Shown here: positions 34,639-43,620 of the stretch, one piece after another
Layout of the letters: every line of letters begins with the position of its first letter
How positions within the stretch are numbered: position 1 is the first letter of the stretch
Source: Olavius algarvensis Delta 4 endosymbiont
GTDB taxonomy: Bacteria; Desulfobacterota; Desulfobacteria; Desulfobacterales; CAJINA01
DNA: 64,000 nt
Assembly (NCBI GenBank): GCA_905176665.1
Contig: CAJINA010000005.1
Span: 97,346 to 161,345, forward strand
Direction of reading: 5' to 3'
Translations under genes and position numbers: made by a program
Notes under the pieces: generated by a model
What the model saw: only the letters and a program-made list of their open reading frames with translations
Database searches by the model: none
What the model was told of the DNA's origin: nothing

Positions 34639-36057
34639 GTGCCGCCGGGGTTTATCGTCACGACCGAGGCCTTCCGCTGTGGGGAATTGATCGACGGCTT
34701 CAAACCGGCCGAGCAAAACTTCAAAGAGAGCGTCCAAAAGCAGATCCGTTCAATCGAACGGTTGACCGGCAAGCAGTTCGGTATTCCCGAAAATCCACTG
34801 CTGCTGTCCGTACGCAGCGGTGCCGCCATATCGCAACCGGGGATGCTGGACACCTTTTTAAACGTGGGTATCAATCAACACATCGTAGCCGGCATGGCCG
34901 CCCGGAGTAAGAACGAGTGGTTTGCCTGGGACAGCTACCGGCGTTTTCTGCAGTGCTACGGCATGGCCTTCGATTTAAAACGGGATGATTTTGATGCCAT
35001 TATCAGCGATCACAAAGAGAAGTTGGGCATCTCCTTGAAACGGGGTTTCACCGGCGAGCAGATGAAGCAGGTTGCCCTGGCCTATAAGGATATGATCCAG
35101 GATGCGGGCATCGTAATCCTTGAAGAACCCTTCGAGCAGCTCTACATGCTGATCAAGGCCGTGTTTAAATCCTGGTATTCGGACAAGGCCGGGACCTACC
35201 GGCGCATCATGGGCATATCCGACGATTGGGGCACCGCGGTCACCATCCAGGAAATGATCTTTGGCAATATTTCCCAACTCTCCGGTTCCGGCGTCTTTTT
35301 TACCCACAACCCGCGCTGGTCCGGCGACATTCTCAAGCTGTGGGGGGATTTCAGTATCGAAAATCAGGGTGAAGACGTGGTGTCGGGCCTGGTGACAACC
35401 CTGCCGATTTCCATGTTTCAGCAGGGGATTGAAATGCGGCAGACTGATTTAACCCTCGAAACGCATTTTCCGGCCATTTACAATACGCTCAAGGAGTGGG
35501 CCAACCACCTGATCTATGAAAGGGGCTGGAGCCCGCAGGAGATGGAGTTTACCTTCGAGGGTGACCGGCCGGAGGATCTTTACCTGCTTCAATCCCGCGA
35601 CATGGCCATGCGTGAGGTCAAGGAAGTGGCCACCTTCGATCCAGTGGCGATCCACCAGGCCCGCACGCTGGGCTACGGTATCGGGGTCAGCGGCGGCGCC
35701 CTGACCGGCCGCGTGGTGTTTACCCTGGAGGAGATCGATCACTGGCGCCGGAAAGAGCCGCAGACCCGGCTGATCCTGATCCGGGGCGATACGGTGCCGG
35801 ATGACATCCGTGAGGTGTTTGCTTCCGACGCCCTGTTGACGGCCCGGGGCGGTTCCACCTCCCATGCCGCGGTGGTTGCCCACCGCCTGGAAAAAACCTG
35901 CGTGGTCGGTTGCGGCAACCTGGTTTGCAATGAAAAAGAGCGCAATTGCCGGTTTGATGAAACCCGCCTGGAATCGGGTGCCTACATAAGTATTGACGGG
36001 CAGGGTGGATCGGTTTATCAAGGTCAGGTTAAATTACTGGGCCTCGGTGGACACTAG
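34639..36057 (+). CDS. PEP/pyruvate-binding domain protein, C-terminal part (PPDK-like ATP-grasp and phosphohistidine domains)
   Basis: 472 residues if started at the GTG at 34639, but the same frame is open back to the TAG at 34621. It contains the PPDK/PEP-synthase ATP-binding domain (LLLSVRSGAAISQPGMLDTFLNVGIN) and VTIQEMIFGN, SGVFFTHNPRWSG, and PEDLYLLQSRD. The phosphohistidine swivelling domain has TARGGSTSHAAVVAHRLEKTCVVGC with the catalytic histidine. The C-terminal PEP/pyruvate barrel of true PPDK is missing, so it is not a complete PPDK; it may phosphorylate another substrate or act in regulation. No Shine-Dalgarno suits an independent start, and a start here would cut the nucleotide-binding N-terminus. 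Confidence 0.82.
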   Translation: MPPGFIVTTEAFRCGELIDGFKPAEQNFKESVQKQIRSIERLTGKQFGIPENPLLLSVRSGAAISQPGMLDTFLNVGINQHIVAGMAARSKNEWFAWDSYRRFLQCYGMAFDLKRDDFDAIISDHKEKLGISLKRGFTGEQMKQVALAYKDMIQDAGIVILEEPFEQLYMLIKAVFKSWYSDKAGTYRRIMGISDDWGTAVTIQEMIFGNISQLSGSGVFFTHNPRWSGDILKLWGDFSIENQGEDVVSGLVTTLPISMFQQGIEMRQTDLTLETHFPAIYNTLKEWANHLIYERGWSPQEMEFTFEGDRPEDLYLLQSRDMAMREVKEVATFDPVAIHQARTLGYGIGVSGGALTGRVVFTLEEIDHWRRKEPQTRLILIRGDTVPDDIREVFASDALLTARGGSTSHAAVVAHRLEKTCVVGCGNLVCNEKERNCRFDETRLESGAYISIDGQGGSVYQGQVKLLGLGGH

Positions 36058-36144
36058 CTCCCGGGCCGAGGGGGTTGGCATTGGGGGCGGCCGTAGTTAT
36101 ATTTAAATAGTTTGGTGAGAATGGGGTGCACATAAAAGGAATGG

Positions 36145-37383
36145 ATGACGATGAAGCTGGGAATCAACGGTTTTGGACGAATCGGTAAACTGACGCTCTG
36201 GCACCATATCAGCCGCAAATATTTTGATGAGCTTGTCATCAATATCGGCCGGGAGGCCGGGACCTGCCTGGAAGATATCGCCCACTACACGGAGCGGGAT
36301 TCGTCCTACGGACTCTTGCACGGGTACCTGTATGGCCACAATGCCCGTCCACTCATCAAGGCGCTTAATGATAAAGACGGCACGATGATGATCGACGGGA
36401 TAAAGGTCACTTTCCTGCGCGAAAATCGAAGTCCGGCCGACATCAATTGGCGCGGAGAGGATGTGCAGCTGGTTGTGGATACAACCGGCGGTTTCCTGGA
36501 CCCGGTCCTGCCGGGCGACCACCCGGGTGGTTCCATGCGGGGGCACATCGATGCCGGGGCGGAAAAGGTCATCGTGTCCGCCCCTTTTAAAATCAAGGAT
36601 ATCGGTGCATCCATGCCGACGGATGCCGTCACCACCGTAATGGGTATCAATGACAAGTCCTATGATGCCCGCAACCACTGTTTGATATCCAATGCATCCT
36701 GTACCACCACCTGCCTGGCCCACATGATGAAACCGTTGCTGGATGCCTTTGGTCCCCAGCGAATCCTATCCGCCTCCATGGCGACCGTCCACGCTGCCAC
36801 CGGGTCCCAGCAGGTCCTGGATCGTTTGCCCAAAAGCGGCAAGACGGATCTGCGCAAAAATCGCAGTATCATGAACAATATTATCCTGACCAGTACCGGG
36901 GCCGCCAAGGCCCTGCGCCTGGTCATACCCGAAATGGAACAGATCGGGTTCATCGCCGAATCCGTCAGGATACCCACCGCCACGGGCAGTCTGATCATCC
37001 TGGTCATCAACCTGCAGGAAGAATTGTCCGGCGCCCCGATCACCAAAGAGGTGCTCAACGACATCTACCGGCAGTCGGCCGAGATCGATCCCGCGGGTTA
37101 CCTGCGTTTCTCGCACAAGCAGAATGTGTCCTGTGACATCATCGGCATTCCCCGGGCGGCGGCCACCATCGAGGGCCACGAGATCCACACCCGTACGGCC
37201 GAACTGACCGTTGACCTGGAAAACGTGCCCGGGCTGGACAAAGACGGGCTGGCCGCCCTGAACGCGCCCTTGATCCGGGTGCCCATCACCCAGTCGGTGA
37301 TCTACGGCTGGTACGACAACGAGATGGGCAGTTACGTAAACATGCTCGGTGACCGTACGGTTAGCATTGCCGACCTTATGTAG
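36145..37383 (+). CDS. Atypical glyceraldehyde-3-phosphate dehydrogenase family protein
   Basis: 412 residues against about 335 in classical GAPDH. It has the Rossmann start LGINGFGRIGKL, the catalytic cysteine in SNASCTTTCLA and the histidine in TVHAATGSQ, and the C-terminal WYDNEMGSYVNM. Differences from the classical enzyme are SCTTTCLAH in place of SCTTNCLAP, GRIGK in place of GRIGR, and several insertions. The start is either the ATG at 36145 or the one at 36151; AAAAGGA lies upstream of both. It follows the PEP/pyruvate-binding gene by 90 bases. Activity toward glyceraldehyde-3-phosphate is likely but not certain. Confidence 0.85.
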   Translation: MTMKLGINGFGRIGKLTLWHHISRKYFDELVINIGREAGTCLEDIAHYTERDSSYGLLHGYLYGHNARPLIKALNDKDGTMMIDGIKVTFLRENRSPADINWRGEDVQLVVDTTGGFLDPVLPGDHPGGSMRGHIDAGAEKVIVSAPFKIKDIGASMPTDAVTTVMGINDKSYDARNHCLISNASCTTTCLAHMMKPLLDAFGPQRILSASMATVHAATGSQQVLDRLPKSGKTDLRKNRSIMNNIILTSTGAAKALRLVIPEMEQIGFIAESVRIPTATGSLIILVINLQEELSGAPITKEVLNDIYRQSAEIDPAGYLRFSHKQNVSCDIIGIPRAAATIEGHEIHTRTAELTVDLENVPGLDKDGLAALNAPLIRVPITQSVIYGWYDNEMGSYVNMLGDRTVSIADLM

Positions 37384-37425
37384 GGGCGCTCTGAAATCGC
37401 CTATGGCGAGTAAAAAGGAGGAATC

Positions 37426-37608
37426 ATGGCAGACGAATCCGCGAACAAGAACGCTGATCAGGACCTGGTATGCCCGGATTGCAAAGGTTCCTTGAAACGG
37501 CGGCGGACCCGCAAGCCGGACGAATGCGAGATGCTGTGCGGTGTCTGCGGCCAGCAATTCGATGTGTGTGATCTTGACACGGTCGACCGCTTGAAAAAGG
37601 GCTCCTGA
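37426..37608 (+). CDS. Small zinc-ribbon-like protein
   Basis: 60 residues with a good Shine-Dalgarno (AAAGGAGGAATC). Two CxxC pairs, LVCPDCKG and LCGVCGQ, are spaced like a zinc ribbon, with a further cysteine in FDVCD. It lies 42 bases after the GAPDH-like gene and is probably cotranscribed. It resembles short Trm112-like or zinc-ribbon proteins but I cannot place it in a family. Function unknown. Confidence 0.7.
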   Translation: MADESANKNADQDLVCPDCKGSLKRRRTRKPDECEMLCGVCGQQFDVCDLDTVDRLKKGS

Positions 37609-37656
37609 AATTACCCCCAATGGTAGTCCTGCCTGCTGTGATTCAATTTCACAGAA

Positions 37657-37684
37657 TTGACATATTTTTATTCTGCACTATCAT
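37657..37684 (+). promoter_or_regulatory. Candidate promoter of the SLC13/RCK permease
   Basis: TTGACA (37657-37662), 16 bases, TATCAT (37679-37684). It lies about 80 bases before the ATG at 37764. Confidence 0.5.
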
Positions 37685-37763
37685 TGGCTATCCAATTTTA
37701 ATATTATATCCAGCACCTTATATATAGTAATCCTAACCCAAGCAACCTGGAGACGATTATCTG

Positions 37764-40127
37764 ATGTCGGCGGAAATAATAGGCGTGTTGCTCATCCTGG
37801 CAGCGGTTATCTTTTTCCTCATAACGGAATGGATGGCGCTGGAGGTGCTGGCCCTTTTGGTTTTGGGGGTATTGGCCGTGACGGGCCTCGTCAGTCCCAT
37901 CGAGGCCCTGGCCGGTTTCAGCAATCCCGCTGTCGTCACCATTTGGGCGGTTTTCATCCTCAGCGGCGGGTTAACCCGGACCGGGATCGCCAATATCCTG
38001 GGGCGCCAACTGTTGAAAGTCGGCGGTGGTCGCCAGATCACCCTGGTGGTGGTCATCATGGTGATAGCCGGGGGGCTCTCCGCCTTTATGAACAATGTAG
38101 CCGTCGCCGCGCTCATGCTGCCGGTGGTCATGGATATTGCCCGTAAAACGGGCCGGTCGCCCTCGGTTCTGCTGATGCCGCTGGCCTACGGTTCTCTGTT
38201 GGGCGGCTTGACCACCATGATCGGTACACCGCCCAACATCCTGGTAACCGAGGCCTTGCGCCAGCATGACATGACGCCGTTCGCATTGTTCGATTTTACA
38301 CCGGTGGGCCTGCTCATCATGGTGACCGGGATTGCTTTTGTGGCGATCGTGGGGGTCCGCCTTTTGCCCCAACGCAGCGTGGATCGGGAAACCCCCGGAT
38401 ATCACGACTACCGGGCCCGGTATGGCCTGGCGAAAAACCTGGCCCGCTTGAATATTCCCGCGGGTTCAGCGCTGGTCGGCAAAACCCTGGCCCAGAGCTA
38501 CCTGGGCTCCGGGCTGGGTCTCAATGTGGTCGGCATTACCCGGGGCAGTCGCTCGATCCTGGCACCCTCGGCCGCGGAGCAGATTGCCCCGCGCGATGTC
38601 CTCATGGTTACCGGCCGCCTTGACCTCCTCGAGGAGTTGAACCACTGGGGCCACCTGCTCGCCGGCGCCCGGACTGCCGCGGTGGAAGATCTTCGCGACC
38701 ATGGCATGCAAGTCATGGAACTCGAGCTGGGCGCAGCATCGCCCTATGTCGGTCGGACCATCGCCAGTATTGATTTTCGCAACCGGTTGGGGCTGACTGT
38801 CCTGGCTGTTGTGCGGGGCGAGCGGCGCATGGATGAAAGACTGCAGAGCCTGACCCTGGATGCCGGCGACCGGTTGATTACGTATGGCCCCCAGGAGCGT
38901 GTAACCGCTTTGCCGGAATCACCTTACTTTCTCAAGCCGGCCCCCCTGAATTCGGCTCAGCTAAGCGAAACGACCGCCCTGGGCGACCGCCTGCACCACC
39001 TGAAAGTGGCGGATGCACCCGCGCTGGTGGGCAAGACCTTGAATGAGAGTCGCCTGGGCGATGCCATCGATCTCCAGATTCTGAGTATCGTTGATTCTAC
39101 GGGGCAGGCCCGGATTCCCGACTCCGGGGATGTCTTGAATCCGGAAGACGAGCTCCTCGTGTCCGGCGCGGCCGAACTGCTGGCGATCCTACAGATGCAG
39201 GGACTGGAGGGCGACCTGCTGGCCGATACGTCCCGGGTGACCGACCCGGCGTCTCTCGAAGACGACCGCGTGGGGCTGGTGGAAGTGGTCTTATCGCCCC
39301 ATGCCACCTTGTCGGGCCTGAATCTGAGTCAGCTCGGTTTCCGTGAAAAATATGGGTTGACCGTGCTGGCCATCTGGCGCAAAGGCCGGGCCTACCATTC
39401 CGATCTGCGTCATATGTCCCTTGAATTCGGAGATGCCTTGATGCTCTACGGGCCGTGGGATAAACTGCGCATCCTGGGGCGCGAACCGGACTTTATTGTC
39501 CTGACCAAGACCGCCCAGGAGGTCCCCCGGGAAGAAAAAGCGAAAACCGCGTTGGCTGTTATGGCCGCTGTTCTCCTGCCTGTAATTGCGGGCTGGGTGC
39601 CGATTTATATAGCCGTGGTCATCGGAGCGGCCGTGATGGTATTGACTCGTTGCCTGACCATGGAGGAAGCTTATCGTTATATAGAATGGAAAGCCGTTTT
39701 CCTCATTGCCGGCATGCTGCCGCTGGGTACCGCCCTGGACAAGACCGGGGCCGCCCGCCTGCTGGCTGAAAACGTGGTTGCTTTTGTGGGACCCTTGGGC
39801 CCGCACGCGGTGCTGGGCGGGCTGCTGCTGATAACCTTCATTGCCACCAGCATCATTCCCACGGCGGCCCTGGTGGTCCTCATGGTGCCGATTGCCTTAA
39901 ACACGGCCGCCGGATTGGGTCTGTCGCCGCACGCCCTCCTGATGGGCATCGCCCTGGCGGCCTCGTCCAGTTTCACCTCCCCCATTTCACATCCGGCCAA
40001 CGTCCTGGTCATGGGGCCCGGCGGCTACCGCTTCGTGGACTATCTGAAGGTGGGGATTCCCTTGACCCTGATCGTTCTGCTGGTGTTGATGGTTGCGCTG
40101 CCTCTCTTTTGGCCGCTGGTGCCCTGA
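37764..40127 (+). CDS. SLC13-family permease with four RCK_C (TrkA-C) domains
   Basis: 787 residues. The N-terminal helices (ILAAVIFFLITEWMALEVLALLVLGVLAV; LPLAYGSLLGGLTTMIGTPPNIL is split by the SxxxGGxxTxxGTxPN permease signature) belong to the ion-transporter/DASS superfamily. The soluble middle, about 220-580, carries four related RCK_C modules (SALVGKTLAQSYL; PYVGRTIASIDF; PALVGKTLNESRL; ATLSGLNLSQLGF). The C-terminal half returns to the membrane and contains SSSFTSPISHPANVLVMGPGGY, the mirror of the first signature. It likely moves a divalent anion such as sulfate with Na+; RCK_C domains bind small ligands, c-di-AMP in some proteins. Four copies rather than the more common two. Confidence 0.87.
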   Translation: MSAEIIGVLLILAAVIFFLITEWMALEVLALLVLGVLAVTGLVSPIEALAGFSNPAVVTIWAVFILSGGLTRTGIANILGRQLLKVGGGRQITLVVVIMVIAGGLSAFMNNVAVAALMLPVVMDIARKTGRSPSVLLMPLAYGSLLGGLTTMIGTPPNILVTEALRQHDMTPFALFDFTPVGLLIMVTGIAFVAIVGVRLLPQRSVDRETPGYHDYRARYGLAKNLARLNIPAGSALVGKTLAQSYLGSGLGLNVVGITRGSRSILAPSAAEQIAPRDVLMVTGRLDLLEELNHWGHLLAGARTAAVEDLRDHGMQVMELELGAASPYVGRTIASIDFRNRLGLTVLAVVRGERRMDERLQSLTLDAGDRLITYGPQERVTALPESPYFLKPAPLNSAQLSETTALGDRLHHLKVADAPALVGKTLNESRLGDAIDLQILSIVDSTGQARIPDSGDVLNPEDELLVSGAAELLAILQMQGLEGDLLADTSRVTDPASLEDDRVGLVEVVLSPHATLSGLNLSQLGFREKYGLTVLAIWRKGRAYHSDLRHMSLEFGDALMLYGPWDKLRILGREPDFIVLTKTAQEVPREEKAKTALAVMAAVLLPVIAGWVPIYIAVVIGAAVMVLTRCLTMEEAYRYIEWKAVFLIAGMLPLGTALDKTGAARLLAENVVAFVGPLGPHAVLGGLLLITFIATSIIPTAALVVLMVPIALNTAAGLGLSPHALLMGIALAASSSFTSPISHPANVLVMGPGGYRFVDYLKVGIPLTLIVLLVLMVALPLFWPLVP

Positions 40128-40220
40128 TTCTCGCCGTTTTAACGCTCCTCCAAAAAATCAAATTGAGTAATTTACCAGTACGGTGTACAGAATCATGATC
40201 GGATTCAGGTTTTCAGGTCG

Positions 40221-40339
40221 AAGACTGAAGGCTGAAGAAAAACCTTAAAGACAGGTAAGCCCGACTTTATTGCATACGATGGCTGCAATGAGTTGCCCCT
40301 ATCTTGATTCCAAGCGCATTTGCACCTCCTTCAGTCTTT
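40221..40339. repeat. Short inverted-repeat element
   Basis: AAGACTGAAGG at 40221 and its inverse CTTCAGTCTTT at 40329-40339 bracket about 100 bases with no gene. Directly after it, AGAAGCGGTTTTAAAACC repeats the terminal sequence of MITE-like copy C at 14.8 kb, which may be a leftover end. Together they account for most of 40128-40393. Confidence 0.4.
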
Positions 40340-40393
40340 AGAAGCGGTTTTAAAACCTTTAATCCTGACCACCTTACCCATGGAGGTTTGGTT

Positions 40394-41542
40394 TTGGATT
40401 TCAATCCCTGCACGAAACACCAGTTGATCCGTAAATCGGTACGGGAGTTTGCCGAGAACGAGATAAAGCCCCATGTGTCCGATTTGGACCGGGAAGCCCG
40501 CTTCCCCTGGGAGATTGTGGAGAAGATGAAACCGCTGAATTTCTTCGGTCTGCAGACACCCAGGGAGTACGGCGGCGCGGATCTGGATACCATCAGCTAC
40601 GCCATCGTTATCGAGGAAATATCGAGGGTGTCGGCGGCACTGGGTCTCTGTGTGACCGTCCACAATAGCGTGGGCATCTATCCCATCCTCAAATTCGGGA
40701 CGAAAACACAGAAAACGACATTTGTGCCGGACCTGGCAGGGGGGGCGCGGATCGGAGCCTTCTGCCTGACCGAAGCCAATGCCGGGTCGGACGCCGGCGG
40801 GGTTGAAACCCATGCGGTCGAGGTCGCCGACGGCTATGTGCTGAATGGGACCAAGATTTTTGTCACCAATGGGGGGGTCTGCGGTACCATCTTGGTATTC
40901 GCCGTGTCCGAAACCGAAGCCAAAAAGGGGCTGGCCAGTGTCTTCATTGTGGAGAAGGAGCGCCCCGGTTTTTCGGTCGGGGAGATTGAAGATCTTTGCG
41001 GGATGCGGGCCAACCCGGTGTCATCCCTTTTTTTTGAAGACTGCAAGGTGCCGCATGAGAATCTTCTGGGTCGGATGGGGCAGGGAATTAAAATCGGGTT
41101 GAGCGCCCTGGACACCGGCCGCATTGGGATTGCCGCCCAGGCCCTGGGGATTGCCCAGGCGGCCTTCGAGGCGGCCGCATCCTATGCCAAGGAGCGGCAG
41201 CAGTTCAGCCGGCCCATATCCAAATTCCAAACGATCCAGAATTACCTCGCCGATATAGCCACCGAGATTGATGCCTCCCGGTTATTGCTTTACCGGGCCG
41301 CGGCCCGCAAGGATAGCGGGCAACCGTTTTCGGCCGAGTCCTCCATGGCCAAACTGCACTGCAGCGCTACGGCCCGCAAAGTGACCGACCTGGCGGTGCA
41401 GATTCATGGTGGCTACGGGTATTCAAAAGAGTATGATGTAGAACGCTATTTTCGGGATGCCAAGGTCACCCAGATCTACGAGGGCACCAGTGAGGTCCAG
41501 AAGCTGGTGATTGCCCGGTCGATCCTGTCGCAACCCAGCTAA
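40394..41542 (+). CDS. Acyl-CoA dehydrogenase
   Basis: 382 residues from a TTG start with TGGAGG seven bases upstream, the normal family length; upstream ATG starts add unrelated residues. Domains in order: N-terminal helices (REFAENEIKPHVSDLDREARFPWEIV), beta domain (AFCLTEANAGSDAGG; TKIFVTNGG) and C-terminal helices (ERQQFSRPISKFQTIQ; QIHGGYGYSKEYDVERYFRDAKVTQIYEGTSEVQ). The glutamate in YEGTSE is the catalytic base of short-chain enzymes. It oxidises a short acyl-CoA and passes electrons to the EtfBA pair encoded next. A butyryl- or glutaryl-CoA substrate is possible but not readable. Confidence 0.92.
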   Translation: MDFNPCTKHQLIRKSVREFAENEIKPHVSDLDREARFPWEIVEKMKPLNFFGLQTPREYGGADLDTISYAIVIEEISRVSAALGLCVTVHNSVGIYPILKFGTKTQKTTFVPDLAGGARIGAFCLTEANAGSDAGGVETHAVEVADGYVLNGTKIFVTNGGVCGTILVFAVSETEAKKGLASVFIVEKERPGFSVGEIEDLCGMRANPVSSLFFEDCKVPHENLLGRMGQGIKIGLSALDTGRIGIAAQALGIAQAAFEAAASYAKERQQFSRPISKFQTIQNYLADIATEIDASRLLLYRAAARKDSGQPFSAESSMAKLHCSATARKVTDLAVQIHGGYGYSKEYDVERYFRDAKVTQIYEGTSEVQKLVIARSILSQPS

Positions 41543-41578
41543 TGGCGATGCCAATAAAAACGTTTGCGATAAAATCCT

Positions 41579-41737
41579 AAATCCGAATTACGAAATCCGA
41601 AACAAACTATAAAACCCAATATTTCAATGACCAAAACAAAACCCAATTCGATCGACCGGACAAACAGATTGTTTGAATCATTTGAATTTCTGTCATTCGA
41701 TATTGTTTCGAATTTCGATATTCGTATTTCGAATTTT
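41579..41737. repeat. AT-rich inverted-repeat element upstream of etfB
   Basis: The left end AAATCCGAATTACGAAATCC (continuing GAAACAAA) mirrors the right end TTGTTTCGAATTTCGATATT (continuing CGTATTTCGAATTT) over about 30 bases with mismatches. Base composition is much richer in AT than its neighbours. Elements of this look are, from memory, scattered in many Desulfobacterota genomes. It separates the acyl-CoA dehydrogenase from etfB and may carry or disturb the etfB promoter. Confidence 0.6.
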
Positions 41738-41774
41738 CACTAAACAATGCCCTCCGGGGCAGGATACGTACAGA

Positions 41775-42608
41775 ATGCTGAACATTATCGTGTGTATCAA
41801 GCAGGTTCCCATGGTTTCCGAACTGCCCTGGGATTCGAAGACCGGCACCCTGCGGCGGGAAGTGGCGCCGGGCATGCTGGATCCGGCCAGCCGCCGGGCC
41901 CTGGAGGCGGCCCTCCGGATCAAGGCCGGCCAGCCGGCCCGGATCAGCGCGGTTGCCATGGGGCCTCCCATGGCGGAAGAAGTGCTCTATGAGGCCAAAG
42001 CCCTGGGGGCGGATACGGGCATCCTGCTGACAGACCGCAAAATGGCCGGAGCCGACACCTATTTAACCAGTTTTATCCTGGGTGAACTGATCCGGCGGGA
42101 ATTCCCTGATTTTGATTTGATTCTCTGCGGCAGCCAGACCAGTGACAGCGAAACCGGCCAGGTCGGCCCCCAGCTGGCCGAGGAGCTCGGCATTCCCGAT
42201 ATCGGATATGCCCGCCGCGTGACGATCGTCAACAGTTCTGTAAAAGTCGAGCGCCACGTGGATGATTATTTCGAGGTTCTTGAAATGGACCTGCCTGGAC
42301 TCGTAACGGTTGACCTGGCCGCCTATCAGCCCCGGTACGCTCCCCTGGAGGGGCTGCAAGCGGCATTCGAATCCACGGATATTCGCATCATAAATGCCAA
42401 GGCGCTGGGGCTTGACAACACCTTTAATGCGCTCAAGGATTCACCCACCCGGATTATCGAAGTGTTTTCACCGACCGCCCGAAAAGAGAACCGGGTTTTA
42501 AAAGGCGCCGTTAAGAAGATCGTCGATGGGTTGTTTGCCGATTATGGCAAGGTTATCAGCGGCGCCCTGGGCAAAGATTTGAAGACTTACGCGCATGACG
42601 GGGAATGA
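41775..42608 (+). CDS. etfB: Electron transfer flavoprotein beta subunit
   Basis: 277 residues from the ATG at 41775 (MLNIIVCIKQVP, the usual EtfB opening); earlier starts fall in the repeat element. Family motifs are IVCIKQVP, DPASRRALEAALRIK, GADTYLTSFILGELI, LILCGSQTSDSETGQVGPQLAEELG and the recognition-loop region LPGLVTVDL. It binds AMP or the second FAD and pairs with EtfA, whose start overlaps the stop of this gene by four bases. Whether the pair is confurcating or ordinary cannot be decided from sequence reading alone. Confidence 0.92.
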   Translation: MLNIIVCIKQVPMVSELPWDSKTGTLRREVAPGMLDPASRRALEAALRIKAGQPARISAVAMGPPMAEEVLYEAKALGADTGILLTDRKMAGADTYLTSFILGELIRREFPDFDLILCGSQTSDSETGQVGPQLAEELGIPDIGYARRVTIVNSSVKVERHVDDYFEVLEMDLPGLVTVDLAAYQPRYAPLEGLQAAFESTDIRIINAKALGLDNTFNALKDSPTRIIEVFSPTARKENRVLKGAVKKIVDGLFADYGKVISGALGKDLKTYAHDGE

Positions 42609-43606
42609 TGGAACCTAACAAAGACATATGGGTATTCGGTGACTACCGGAATTACTTCCGCAACCGGGTAACTCTCCAGATCCTGGCCCGGGCCACTGAG
42701 TTGGCCGCCCGCACCGGCGGAGAAGTATGCGCCGTAGTCTTCGGTCACCAGGTTGATGAATTTGTGTCCGAATACCGCGCCCATGGGGCCGGTCGGGTGT
42801 ATGTGCTGGATGATCCCGCCCTCAAGCAGTATTCCATTGAAACATACACATTCTTGATGTGCCGGCTGGTGGAAGAATTCAAACCGGAAACCCTCCTGGT
42901 CGGAGCCACGCAGTTCGGTAAAGAAATTGCGCCCCGGATTGCCAAAAAACTGGGTACCGGTCTGACCGCCGATTGTATCGACCTGGCCGTCGACGAACAG
43001 GGGCGCCTGGTGCAGACGGCGCCCTCCTTTGGCGGCAACCTGATTGCCCGGATCATCACCCCGAACCACTGGCCGCAGATGGCGATCATCCGGCCGGGTA
43101 CTTTCCAGGAGCTGCCCCACGACTATGATGCCCAAGGCGAAATTGTCCCCCTGGTACTGCCCCGGGACCTGCCGGCGGATAAAATCCGCTGTGTCACCTC
43201 CGAACACCGGCCCAGCCGTAAGCGTAAAATTGAAGATGCCGATATCGTGATTGCCGGCGGCCGCGGCATGGGCAGCAAGGGCAAGTTCAAAAAACTTTTT
43301 GAGCTGGCCGAGCTCATGCAGGGGGAAGTCGGGGCTACCCGACCGGTGGTCTATGCCAACTGGATCGGGCACGACGCTCTGGTTGGCCAGGCGGGCAAGC
43401 ATATCAAGCCAAAAATCCTTTTCTCCTTCGGCATCAGCGGTGCCATTCAGCACACCGCCGCGATCACGAATGCGGATTTCATCGTGGCGGTCAACAAAAA
43501 TCCCAATGCCACCATGATGAAAATGGCGGATGTGGCCATCGTGGCCGATGCGAACCAGGCCTGTCTGGGAATTATCCGGGCGCTGAAGGAGAGGATCAGA
43601 GTTTAA
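42605..43606 (+). CDS. etfA: Electron transfer flavoprotein alpha subunit
   Basis: 333 residues. The N-terminal half carries IWVFGDYR and TLLVGATQFGKEIAPRIAKKLGTGLTADCIDL; the C-terminal FAD-binding domain has ADIVIAGGRGMG, ANWIGHDALVGQAGKHIKPK and SFGISGAIQHTAAITNADFIVAVNKNPNA. It carries FAD and shuttles electrons from the acyl-CoA dehydrogenase to a membrane or soluble acceptor. The ATG overlaps the etfB stop (ATGA-type), so translation is coupled. No ferredoxin domain is fused. Confidence 0.93.
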   Translation: MMEPNKDIWVFGDYRNYFRNRVTLQILARATELAARTGGEVCAVVFGHQVDEFVSEYRAHGAGRVYVLDDPALKQYSIETYTFLMCRLVEEFKPETLLVGATQFGKEIAPRIAKKLGTGLTADCIDLAVDEQGRLVQTAPSFGGNLIARIITPNHWPQMAIIRPGTFQELPHDYDAQGEIVPLVLPRDLPADKIRCVTSEHRPSRKRKIEDADIVIAGGRGMGSKGKFKKLFELAELMQGEVGATRPVVYANWIGHDALVGQAGKHIKPKILFSFGISGAIQHTAAITNADFIVAVNKNPNATMMKMADVAIVADANQACLGIIRALKERIRV

Positions 43607-43620
43607 ATTTGCTATGTATT

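Noticed and set aside
41673..41774. Earlier start for etfB
   Set aside because: The added residues come from the AT-rich repeat element and EtfB proteins normally begin at the MLNIIVCIKQVP segment.
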